Assembly: GCA_042408875.1 (NCBI GenBank)
Contig: JBHOQS010000020.1
Location: 124,001-188,000 of the forward strand
Length of the DNA: 64,000 nt
From: JBHOQS01 sp042408875
Lineage (GTDB): Bacteria; Chloroflexota; UBA11872; JBHOQS01
Direction of reading: 5' to 3'
Shown: positions 58,004-64,000 of the stretch, piece after piece
How the letters are laid out: the number at the start of each line of letters is the position of its first letter
Numbering within the stretch: the first letter of the stretch is position 1
Made by a program: the position numbers and the translations under genes
Notes under the pieces: generated by a model
The model's input: the letters and a program-made list of their open reading frames with translations, nothing else
What the model was told of the DNA's origin: nothing
Databases searched by the model: none

Positions 58004-59125
58004 ATGTACCCGTTCAATGCCGAGAAGCTGGCCATGCTGATGGAGCAGGCCGGGCTGGACCTGCTGCTGGCGAACACCAGACATAACATTCGGTATCTGA
58101 CCGGCGGGTATTACTATCATTTCCATGCCAAGTTCACGCGGATCGGCACCAGCCAGTACCTGCCGGTGGTGGGGCTGCCGCGGGGTCGCTTCGCCGATGC
58201 CTTCTATATCAGCACCGTAGGAGAGCGCGGCCAGATCGAGGCGGAGGGGCTGTGGATCGAGAACCGCGCTGAGGTCGGGCGGGGCACGGTGCCCGTCGCC
58301 GAGCGGATAGCGGCCGAGATCGCTCGACGCGGCCTGGAGCGCGGGCGCATCGGGCTGGAGCTGCCGTTCTTCCCGGCCGATGCCTACGCTACGCTCCAGC
58401 GTGCCCTCCCACACGCCACGTTCGTGGATGCGACCCCTGTGCTGGACGAGCTGCGCGCCATCAAGACGCCGCAGGAGCTCGAGCTCCTGCGCAGCGTGTA
58501 CGACCGCACTGCCCAGTCGATCTTGGCCACCTTCGCCTCCGGCGCGCCCGGCGTGACCACGAAAGAGCTGGCGCGGCGGGTGCAGCGGGAGATGGGCCTG
58601 CGCGATTTGAATTTCCTGTGGGTGTTCACCTGCGCCGGGCCGAGCTACCTGCGCGCGCCGTCGAACCAGACCTGGCAGCCCGGCCGCGTGCTGCACCTGG
58701 ACGCCGGCGGTGAGGACGGCGACTACCTGGCCGATCTCTGCCGCATGGGATGCCTGGGCCAGCCCTCCTCGCTGGCCGACGAGCTGCACGCTGCCTGCCT
58801 GGCCGTTCAGACGAAGGTGCGCAGTCTGATCCGTCCGGGGATGCCCTGCAACGAGCTGCTCCGCGCCGGAGAGCGTGCGATCGCCGAAGGGCCGCACGCC
58901 GAGCTCGGGCGTTTCATCGCCCACGGCATCGGCATGGTCTCGCACGAGCAGCCGGTCATCACACCGCAGAACAGCCGGCCGCTGGAAGCCGGCATGGTGC
59001 TCTCGCTGGAGACCGAGTACAGGCACCCGGAGGTCGGCCACGTCAAGATCGAAGACGCGGTGGCCGTGACCGCCAGCGGCTGTGAGGGCCTGGGCGACCA
59101 GGGCCGTGAGTGGCAGATCGTGTGA
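58004..59125 (+). CDS. M24 family metallopeptidase (Xaa-Pro aminopeptidase/creatinase-like)
   Basis: The 373-residue protein has a creatinase-type N-terminal domain (QAGLDLLLANTRHNIRYLTG) and a pita-bread catalytic domain. Metal ligands are in LDAGGEDGDYLADL (two Asp), IAHGIGMVSHEQP (His), SLETEY and VKIEDAV (two Glu), so peptidase activity is likely. ATG at 58004 is 6 bases after AAGGGAGGG; an in-frame ATG at 57974 lies inside the conserved leader element. The final 15 codons and stop are repeated exactly at 59848-59909 beyond a toxin-antitoxin module. Confidence 0.92.
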   Translation: MYPFNAEKLAMLMEQAGLDLLLANTRHNIRYLTGGYYYHFHAKFTRIGTSQYLPVVGLPRGRFADAFYISTVGERGQIEAEGLWIENRAEVGRGTVPVAERIAAEIARRGLERGRIGLELPFFPADAYATLQRALPHATFVDATPVLDELRAIKTPQELELLRSVYDRTAQSILATFASGAPGVTTKELARRVQREMGLRDLNFLWVFTCAGPSYLRAPSNQTWQPGRVLHLDAGGEDGDYLADLCRMGCLGQPSSLADELHAACLAVQTKVRSLIRPGMPCNELLRAGERAIAEGPHAELGRFIAHGIGMVSHEQPVITPQNSRPLEAGMVLSLETEYRHPEVGHVKIEDAVAVTASGCEGLGDQGREWQIV

Positions 59126-59139
59126 CGGCGCCCCTCACT
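59078..59139 (+). repeat. 62-bp direct repeat, copy 1 (end of the M24 gene)
   Basis: Identical to 59848-59909 over 62 bases. This copy is in frame and completes the peptidase gene (last 16 codons including stop) plus 14 bases. Confidence 0.95.
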
Positions 59140-59150
59140 GCCGGGTCCTC

Positions 59151-59240
59151 GCCGGTCTGGGGCCCACAGGAAGCCTCTGCTGCGGGCCCCCTCTGGAAGT
59201 CCCCAGACCGGCTCGCCCTCTCCCAGAGCGCGGGAGAGGG
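59151..59240. repeat. Nested GC-rich hairpins at the left end of the inserted segment
   Basis: GCCGGTCTGGGG (59151-59162) pairs with CCCCAGACCGGC (59201-59212), enclosing a GGGCCC/GGGCCC pair. Directly after it is a CCCTCTCCC/GGGAGAGGG hairpin (59216-59240). These resemble the other intergenic hairpins in the window. Confidence 0.75.
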
Positions 59241-59300
59241 ATGTCCGGGAAATGTTCGTTTGCCATCTAGATGGCTGTCTTCTAGTCAGGAGATGCTGCG

Positions 59301-59492
59301 ATGGGCAAGCTGCGTGAACGCTATGTCGTTGACGAGACGGGAAAAAAGACCGAGGTTATCTTGCCGATCGAGGTGTATGAGAAACTGCTGGAGGATCTGC
59401 ATGATCTTGCGGTTGTAGCTGAGAGGCGGGAGGAAAAGCCGATCAGCGCTGAGGAGATGAAGCGACGGCTGAAGGAAGATGGCGTCGTATGA
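59301..59492 (+). CDS. Antitoxin of a type II module (RelB/Phd-like)
   Basis: The 63-residue protein begins MGKLRERYVVDETGKKTEVI and has a helical, charged C-terminus (EKPISAEEMKRRLKEDGVV). It resembles short antitoxins paired with RelE toxins: a beta-strand-rich N-terminus for dimerisation or DNA binding and an acidic/basic helical tail for toxin neutralisation. It overlaps the toxin gene by 14 bases. RBS aggagat is present. The family name is inferred from partner and size. Confidence 0.8.
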   Translation: MGKLRERYVVDETGKKTEVILPIEVYEKLLEDLHDLAVVAERREEKPISAEEMKRRLKEDGVV

Positions 59493-59745
59493 GATCAGTT
59501 TCAAACCATCCATTCAAAAGGACTTACGGAGCATTCCGCAAGAAGTGGTTCTGCGAATACTGGATCGCATTGAAAAACTCCGAACTGACCCATTTCCTCA
59601 GCAGGCAGTAAAGCTCTCTGGTGCAGAACGGCTGTATCGCCTCCGTGTAGGCGAGTATCGTATCATCTACGAAGTTGAGACTCAGAGCCAGCAGATTATT
59701 ATACACTATGTACGACACCGGCGCGACGCCTATCGCGTCCTTTGA
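59479..59745 (+). CDS. RelE/ParE family toxin
   Basis: The 88-residue protein shows the RelE pattern: ISFKPSIQKDLRSIPQEVVLRILDRIEKL, then AVKLSGAERLYRLRVGEYRIIYEVE, ending IIIHYVRHRRDAYR. RelE toxins cut mRNA in the ribosome; the C-terminal His/Arg/Tyr residues fit that activity. GC content is clearly lower than neighbours (89 of 180 bases at 59521-59700 against 44 of 60 at 58681-58740), a sign of horizontal origin. The pair is bounded by exact 62-bp direct repeats. Confidence 0.88.
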   Translation: MASYEISFKPSIQKDLRSIPQEVVLRILDRIEKLRTDPFPQQAVKLSGAERLYRLRVGEYRIIYEVETQSQQIIIHYVRHRRDAYRVL

Positions 59746-59847
59746 AGACGTATCACTTGCATAGATTACGATCAACTATTGCTAGTCATCGCATCTCTTC
59801 GAGAATTGCTATCTAAGCCTTCTTCCTCCACGTATGTAGCAGCACCT

Positions 59848-59909
59848 GGCTGTGAGGGCCTGGGCGACCAGGGCCGTGAGTGGCAGATCGTGTGACGGCG
59901 CCCCTCACT
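59848..59909 (+). repeat. 62-bp direct repeat, copy 2
   Basis: Exact copy of 59078-59139, 770 bases downstream. It has no matching reading frame upstream here. Its last two bases lie in the stop codon of the convergent dehydrogenase gene. Confidence 0.95.
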
Positions 59910-60996
59910 ACCCTTCTGAGCTGTACACGATCACACCACGGGCGACCTGGCCTGTCTCCAGAGCATGGAAGGCTTCGTTGATCTCGTCCAGGTTGAAGCG
60001 CCGTGAGATCAGCTCGTCGAGCTTGAGCCGACCGGCCTGGTAGAGCGTGATCAGGCGAGGGAAGTCCACCTGCGGCCGCGTCGAGCCGTAGGCGCAGCCC
60101 ATCAGCGTGCGCCCGGTGCGCATCATCATCAGCGGCGAGAGCTCGATCCTGGCATCCATGCTGGCCACGCCGACGATGACGGCGACACCGCCCTTGCGTA
60201 CCGCCTCGTAGGCTTGCAGGATGGTCTGGGGGAGCCCGATCACCTCGAAGGCATAGTCGGCGCCCAGGCCGCCGGTGAGCGCCCGCACCCGCTCGACAGG
60301 GTCCTCCCGCAGGCTGTTAATCAGGTGGGTGGCCCCGAACTGCTCGGCCAGCGCCAGCTTGTTGTCCAGGATATCCACGGCGATGATCCTGGCCGCCCCG
60401 GCCAGGCGCGCGCCCTGCACCACATTCAGGCCCACGCCGCCGGTGCCGATCACGACGACGTTTGCGCCCGGCTCGACCTTGGCGGTATTGATCACCGCGC
60501 CCACGCCGGTCGCCACGCCGCAGGCCACCAGCGCCGCGCTGGCCAGCGGCACATCCCTGGGGATGGGCACCACGTTGTTCACCGGCACAACGGTGCGCTC
60601 CGCATAGGAGCCGACGCCGAAGGCCTGGGTGATAGGTGTCTCACCTTTACGCAGGCGCTGAGACACCGGCACGCCGCCCGGCGGTGTGCAGAGGTGGGGC
60701 ATGCCGCGCAGACAGTAGAAGCATTCACCGCATTTGCTGCCGAAGGCGATGATGACGTGGTCGCCCGGCTGCACCCGCGTGACCCCGGGCCCGACGGCCT
60801 CGACAATGCCAGCGCCCTCATGGCCGAGCACTGCCGGTAAAGGCGTGCCCAGCTCCTGCCGCCAGTGATGCACGTCGGAGTGGCACACACCGCTGGCGGC
60901 CAGCTTCACTTGGACCTCGCCCGGGCCCGGCGGCGCCAGCTCGACCTCTTCGACGACTAATGGAGCGTTCCGCTCATACACAACTGCTGCTCTCAT
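59908..60996 (-). CDS. Zinc-dependent alcohol dehydrogenase (class III/aryl-alcohol type MDR)
   Basis: The 362-residue enzyme carries catalytic zinc residues in ASGVCHSDVHHW and LGHEGAGIVE. The structural zinc cluster is CGECFYCLRGMPHLC. The Rossmann motif is VVVIGTGGVGLNVVQGA. It resembles the class III/aryl-alcohol and formaldehyde-type dehydrogenases. The ATG at 60996 begins the family domain (MRAAVVYERNAPLV); the frame is open 72 codons further but without similarity. Its 3' end adjoins the duplicated 62-bp segment. Confidence 0.92.
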   Translation of the reverse strand: MRAAVVYERNAPLVVEEVELAPPGPGEVQVKLAASGVCHSDVHHWRQELGTPLPAVLGHEGAGIVEAVGPGVTRVQPGDHVIIAFGSKCGECFYCLRGMPHLCTPPGGVPVSQRLRKGETPITQAFGVGSYAERTVVPVNNVVPIPRDVPLASAALVACGVATGVGAVINTAKVEPGANVVVIGTGGVGLNVVQGARLAGAARIIAVDILDNKLALAEQFGATHLINSLREDPVERVRALTGGLGADYAFEVIGLPQTILQAYEAVRKGGVAVIVGVASMDARIELSPLMMMRTGRTLMGCAYGSTRPQVDFPRLITLYQAGRLKLDELISRRFNLDEINEAFHALETGQVARGVIVYSSEG

Positions 60997-61395
60997 ACCG
61001 ATCTCCGTGCCGGCGAGCGGAATGGTCTCAGGAGGCACCGTCTGTTCAGGCGTCTCCAGGGAAGTGAAGAATGACTGAAGAATGACGCGCGCCTCTCGCC
61101 GTGCAGGCACAGCATAGCAGGGCCGAGGCTGCCGGTCCAGCCACGACATGAACGTCTCCTGGTGGGTCTCCGTCGCGACCACAGCGGCACGATACGCGCA
61201 AGATCGGCACATGCCGCTGGCCCTAGGCAGGAGACAGGGAGTAGACAGGCAGTAGTAGGTGGAACAGCAGGCTGCTATACTGCCTGCTGATCAGCTGGGG
61301 TCGGCCCGGTATCTGCTGTGCCGCCAGTGATCTTTTCACCGACAATGTAGACCTGCCATTGACAATCCAGATCTGGAGCAACTGAGGAGTGGCTG
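60997..61395. other. Divergent region between alcohol dehydrogenase and solute-binding protein genes
   Basis: The dehydrogenase frame stays open leftward to 61212 but shows no conserved residues, so I treat it as leader. A direct repeat with 20-base spacing (61341-61375) lies before the conserved leader. A TTGACA at 61360-61365 lacks a clear -10. Confidence 0.45.
61341..61375. repeat. 15-bp direct repeat with 20-base spacing
   Basis: GACAATGTAGACCTG (61341) and GACAATCCAGATCTG (61361) share 12 of 15 bases on the same helix face, upstream of the solute-binding protein gene. Confidence 0.55.
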
Positions 61396-61444
61396 ATGCC
61401 CGTCTGGGCACCACCAGGGATGGAAACTTCTTTTCAAGGGAGGG
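61396..61444 (+). promoter_or_regulatory. Conserved leader element, copy B, before the solute-binding protein gene
   Basis: The matching partner of 57949-57997. Its first ATG follows GAGGAG at the same spacing as in copy A and the element ends at AAGGGAGGG, the ribosome binding site of the next gene. Confidence 0.65.
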
Positions 61445-61453
61445 TATGTATGT

Positions 61454-62881
61454 ATGAACGATCTGATGAGAAGCCCTGCGCCTGGCCCAGAAGCAGTGGA
61501 TGCCCGCCCTCTTTGGTCTTCGCTGGACAGGGCCATCACCCGGCGCCGCTCTATCCAGGCGACCCTCCTGTGTGCCACGATCGCGCCGGTGGCCGCGGCG
61601 TGCCGGCCGGCAGCGAAGGCACCAGAGGAACCAGCCCCGGCCCAGCGTACGCTTGACCGAAACCAGCGGGATCATCTGGTCTGGTTCATCTGGAGCTCGA
61701 ACACCGGCGCCCGCGGCGAGGCGTACGCGATGATGACCCGCCGCTTTAACGAGCAATTCCCGAATGTCACCGTTGAGCAGATCTCCGGTGGGGGCGATCT
61801 CAAAGGCGTCATGGACAAGCTGATTACCATGATAGCCAGCGATTCACGGCTGGATATCGTGGGCGTCACTCCTGACCTCGTGCCCATGTACGCTGAGCAG
61901 ATGAACGTGCTCGCTGACCTTCGGCCCTTCTTAAAGGTCGATACCTCGCTGAAGGAAAGCGACCACGTAGAGGGGATTGTCGAGTACCATGTTTGGAAGG
62001 GCAAGCTCTATGCGCTGCCTGTAGGGGTCGTGACTAACCACGCCTGTCTCAATCTTGATTCGCTGCAGGAGAACGGGATTGCACCGCCCGGCCCCGACTG
62101 GACGATCGATCAGGCCCTGGACATCGCACGCCGGACGACGGTGCGGCGCACGAGCGACGAGGACTCGACCTGGGGCTTCTACCACTGGTGGCAGGGCGTG
62201 CCGCGCTTTGTGTATAGCTGGATCCGCGGCAACGGTGGCGAGCCGCTGGTACCGCCTGAGGAGCCGACGAAGTCGCAGTGGTCCACGGACGCGGCGACCC
62301 GCGACACGATCCAGTGGCTTGTCGACCTGGCGCAAAAGCAGGGCATCATGCCCGTAAATCCGATCGGCGGCGTGTGGGGCGCCTTCCGCCAGGGGCGCGG
62401 CGTGCTCTCCATTATGGAAACGAACAACCTGTACCAGAACCCGCCGGCAGAAGGCGCGGCGAGCTTCCGCTGGGACGTCCAGCATCTTCCGTTGATGACG
62501 CGAGGGCGCTACTATCCGAGCTGGGCGTTCTCGTACGGGCTCTCGCGCGTGAGCAAGAACCCGCCGCTGGCCTGGGAATTCCTCAAGCACGTGGTCGGCC
62601 CTGAGGGACAGACTACTTGGTTCCGGCTTGCGCGGTTTGCGCCGAGTATCAAGGCGGTGCTGAACGGTGCCTATCTGCAGGACACCAACCCGCCGCAGAG
62701 CAAGAAGGTCATCGTGGAAAGCCTCATGGCGGCAAAGCCGATGCCGAAGTCAGTTGCCTGGCTGGACATCACGAACATCACCGCAGAGGTGCTCACAGAC
62801 GTGCGGCTGGGCAAGCGACCGGTGAACGAGGGCCTCGCCGAGATCGACCAGCGCATCACCCTGGCGTTGCAGAAGAAATAG
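61454..62881 (+). CDS. Extracellular solute-binding lipoprotein (family 1)
   Basis: The 475-residue protein is an ABC transporter binding component of the sugar-binding type. The N-terminus has paired Arg residues and a hydrophobic stretch ending in a lipobox-like AAAC (TRRRSIQATLLCATIAPV, then AAAC), suggesting a Tat-type lipoprotein. The mature part contains NEQFPNVTVEQISGGGDLK, a typical strand-helix after the first lobe, and KNPPLAWEFLKHVVGPEGQ near the C-terminus. No permease or ATPase genes follow, so it is an orphan receptor here. ATG at 61454 is the last of three overlapping ATGs. Confidence 0.88.
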   Translation: MNDLMRSPAPGPEAVDARPLWSSLDRAITRRRSIQATLLCATIAPVAAACRPAAKAPEEPAPAQRTLDRNQRDHLVWFIWSSNTGARGEAYAMMTRRFNEQFPNVTVEQISGGGDLKGVMDKLITMIASDSRLDIVGVTPDLVPMYAEQMNVLADLRPFLKVDTSLKESDHVEGIVEYHVWKGKLYALPVGVVTNHACLNLDSLQENGIAPPGPDWTIDQALDIARRTTVRRTSDEDSTWGFYHWWQGVPRFVYSWIRGNGGEPLVPPEEPTKSQWSTDAATRDTIQWLVDLAQKQGIMPVNPIGGVWGAFRQGRGVLSIMETNNLYQNPPAEGAASFRWDVQHLPLMTRGRYYPSWAFSYGLSRVSKNPPLAWEFLKHVVGPEGQTTWFRLARFAPSIKAVLNGAYLQDTNPPQSKKVIVESLMAAKPMPKSVAWLDITNITAEVLTDVRLGKRPVNEGLAEIDQRITLALQKK

Positions 62882-62909
62882 CCGGTCTCCAAGATCGACC
62901 AACTCAAGA

Positions 62910-62939
62910 TTGACAACACCGCAGCATCTATGCTAGCAT
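62910..62939 (+). promoter_or_regulatory. Promoter for the T-box leader and ilvD
   Basis: TTGACA (62910-62915) and TAGCAT (62934-62939) are 18 bases apart. Transcription would begin near 62945. Confidence 0.6.
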
Positions 62940-63282
62940 AGCCCCACAGCAGTGCCGCTGCGAACATACTCGCAGACGGTATCCTTTGTCGTGACAACTG
63001 CACAGCAACTGCGATGACGGGGAGTAGTAGGAGCCTCCCGGCGCCTCCAGAGAGCCGGCGTCTGGTGCAAGCCCGGCGGCGACGGTGCTCCGAACTCGCC
63101 CCTGAGCAGCCCCGCTGAACCCGGTCCGCCGGGCGGAGTTTGGAGAGTGTGCTCCCTGAGTTCCGGCGTGCCTGTGAAGTAGGTGGGGCCGGCGCTTGAA
63201 TGCCGTTATCCGAATGAGTGGGCGCAGCTTCGCGCGGTGGAGCGCGGCGCGCCAAGCCAGGGTGGTACCGCGGGAACACGAT

Positions 63283-63320
63283 CGAACTCCCGTCCCTACG
63301 GACGGGAGTTCGCTTGTTCT
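63283..63320 (+). terminator. First T-box terminator
   Basis: A 13-bp perfect stem (63283-63295 with 63300-63312, loop ctac) precedes a weak T tract (cttgttct). Confidence 0.75.
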
Positions 63321-63399
63321 GGGCCCGGCCACCCGGGCTGCCGGTGCGCTGCCTGTGGGACGCGGCTGCGCCAAGCCAGGGTGGTACCGCGGGATCGGT

Positions 63400-63434
63400 A
63401 TGCTCTCGTCCCTGCACGGGACGAGAGCATTTTT
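63400..63434 (+). terminator. Second T-box terminator
   Basis: A 13-bp perfect stem (63400-63412 with 63418-63430, loop tgcac) is followed by TTTTT. Confidence 0.85.
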
Positions 63435-63553
63435 GTATACCCGACCGGTGTTATCCAACCGGTGTTATCCGGTGTTATAGGGACAGCGGGAGGCACTGGC
63501 GGGGAACTCGTACGCGCCGGGAAGGCTGGCGCTGACAGAGAAGGCAGGCGAGC

Positions 63554-64000
63554 CATGCGTAGCGATGTGATCAAGCTGGGCTTCGAGCGGGCGCCGCACC
63601 GCAGCCTGCTGCGGGCGGTCGGCGTGACAGACGAGGACTTTCGCAAGCCGTTCATCGCGGTCTGTAACTCGTTCGTCGAGATCATCCCCGGCCATGTGCA
63701 TCTCAATAAGTTCGGCGAGATCGTGAAGCAGGCGGTGCGCGAGGCCGGGGGCGTGCCCTTCGAGTTCAACACGATCGGCATCGACGATGGCATCGCCATG
63801 GGCCATGTCGGCATGAAGTACTCGCTGCCTAGCCGCGAGTTGATTGCCGATTCGGTCGAATCAATGGTCATGGCGCACTGGTTCGATGGGATGATTTGCA
63901 TCCCCAACTGCGACAAGATCGTGCCGGGCATGCTCATGGGCGCCATGCGGGTGAATATCCCGACGGTGTTCGTGTCTGGCGGTCCTATGGCGGCCGGCCG
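63554..64000 (+). CDS. ilvD: Dihydroxy-acid dehydratase, 3' end outside the window
   Basis: This is the N-terminal part (149 codons) of the Fe-S dehydratase that makes 2-keto acids for isoleucine, valine and leucine synthesis. Recognisable pieces are the opening RSDVIKLGFERAPHRSLLRA, CNSFVEIIPGHVHLN, FNTIGIDDGIAMGH and CIPNCDKIVPGMLMGA, with the cluster cysteines at CNS and CDK. The frame stays open to base 64000. The Leu-type T-box leader directly upstream makes the gene responsive to charged tRNA-Leu. SD gaaggcaggcg precedes the ATG. Confidence 0.95.

Larger units (their letters stand above)
62945..63434 (+). promoter_or_regulatory. T-box leader with one Stem I and two antiterminator/terminator modules
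   Basis: Stem I (about 63011-63110) has the S-turn strand AGTAGTA and, opposite, GAACTCG; the specifier triplet is most likely CTC (63095-63097), a Leu codon. The distal loop has AGAGAGCC and GGTGCAAGCC. The T-box sequence AGGGTGGTACCGCG, whose TGGT bulge pairs with the tRNA ACCA end, occurs twice in an identical 27-base block (63249-63275 and 63368-63394, 119 bases apart). Each is followed by a terminator. A second Stem I is not present between them. Confidence 0.88.

Noticed and set aside
58001..59041. Minus-strand open frame opposite the M24 peptidase
   Set aside because: No recognisable domain and the opposite strand has all five metal ligands.
61000..61212. 72-codon N-terminal extension of the alcohol dehydrogenase
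   Set aside because: Family proteins begin at the ATG at 60996; the extension has no conserved residues.
1..64000. tRNA, rRNA, prophage or insertion sequence
   Set aside because: I looked through the gaps and found no cloverleaf, rRNA core sequence, transposase or phage structural gene.

Overview
The window is high-GC bacterial chromosome, densely packed and mostly free of mobile elements. The gene mix points to Chloroflexota, probably a thermophilic Thermomicrobia-type organism. Supporting genes are a bifunctional FBP aldolase/phosphatase, paired small cupredoxin proteins beside a multicopper oxidase, many TIM-barrel sugar enzymes, and Leu-type T-box control of ilvD. Taxonomy is inferred from gene content only. 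I saw no rRNA, tRNA, CRISPR array, insertion sequence or prophage.

Layout. 1-4.9 kb: the end of a chemosensory CheA-type hybrid kinase, a double CheW protein and a small membrane protein. 5-14 kb: YjbQ, a NUDIX-MazG fusion, a GNAT enzyme, fumC, a LysM protein, glycerate kinase, argS and a secreted metalloprotease-like protein. 14-20 kb: a sugar isomerase coupled to manC, a DnaD-like/DnaA-N protein with a structured non-coding region, a glycoside hydrolase, and the rpsP-khpA-rimM operon. 20-22 kb: a cupin, then ArsR and YceI with visible promoter and operators. 22-26 kb: a tightly coupled methyltransferase/FAD reductase/SRPBCC/ketosynthase cassette. 26-29 kb: a molybdate uptake operon (regulator, modA, a 22-residue bridging ORF, modB). 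29-40 kb: pepT with a possible structured leader, tyrS, a CHASE2 adenylyl cyclase, an XRE protein fused to a degenerate GalU-like domain, FBP aldolase/phosphatase, a CFA synthase and a YkvA-like protein. 40-50 kb: a heterodimeric ABC exporter, a beta-propeller protein, an EamA permease, NUDIX, MFS, an MTHFR-like protein and a zinc alcohol dehydrogenase. 50-54.6 kb: a copper cluster. 54.8-63 kb: sugar catabolism genes, an M24 peptidase, a relBE-like module between 62-bp direct repeats, another alcohol dehydrogenase and a lipoprotein solute-binding protein. 63-64 kb: a T-box leader with two antiterminator/terminator modules ahead of a truncated ilvD.

Most striking non-standard observations: (1) the tandem T-box expression platform before ilvD; (2) a 49-nt leader element shared by the M24 peptidase and the solute-binding protein genes; (3) the toxin-antitoxin cassette bounded by an exact 62-bp duplication of the peptidase gene's 3' end; (4) the XRE-GalU and DnaD/DnaA-N fusions; (5) a three-way-junction RNA candidate before pepT; (6) the ATGA-coupled 22-codon ORF between modA and modB; and (7) several families of intergenic repeats (heptamer CGTACTR arrays, TACT-core AT-rich tracts, CCCCTCTCCC hairpins).
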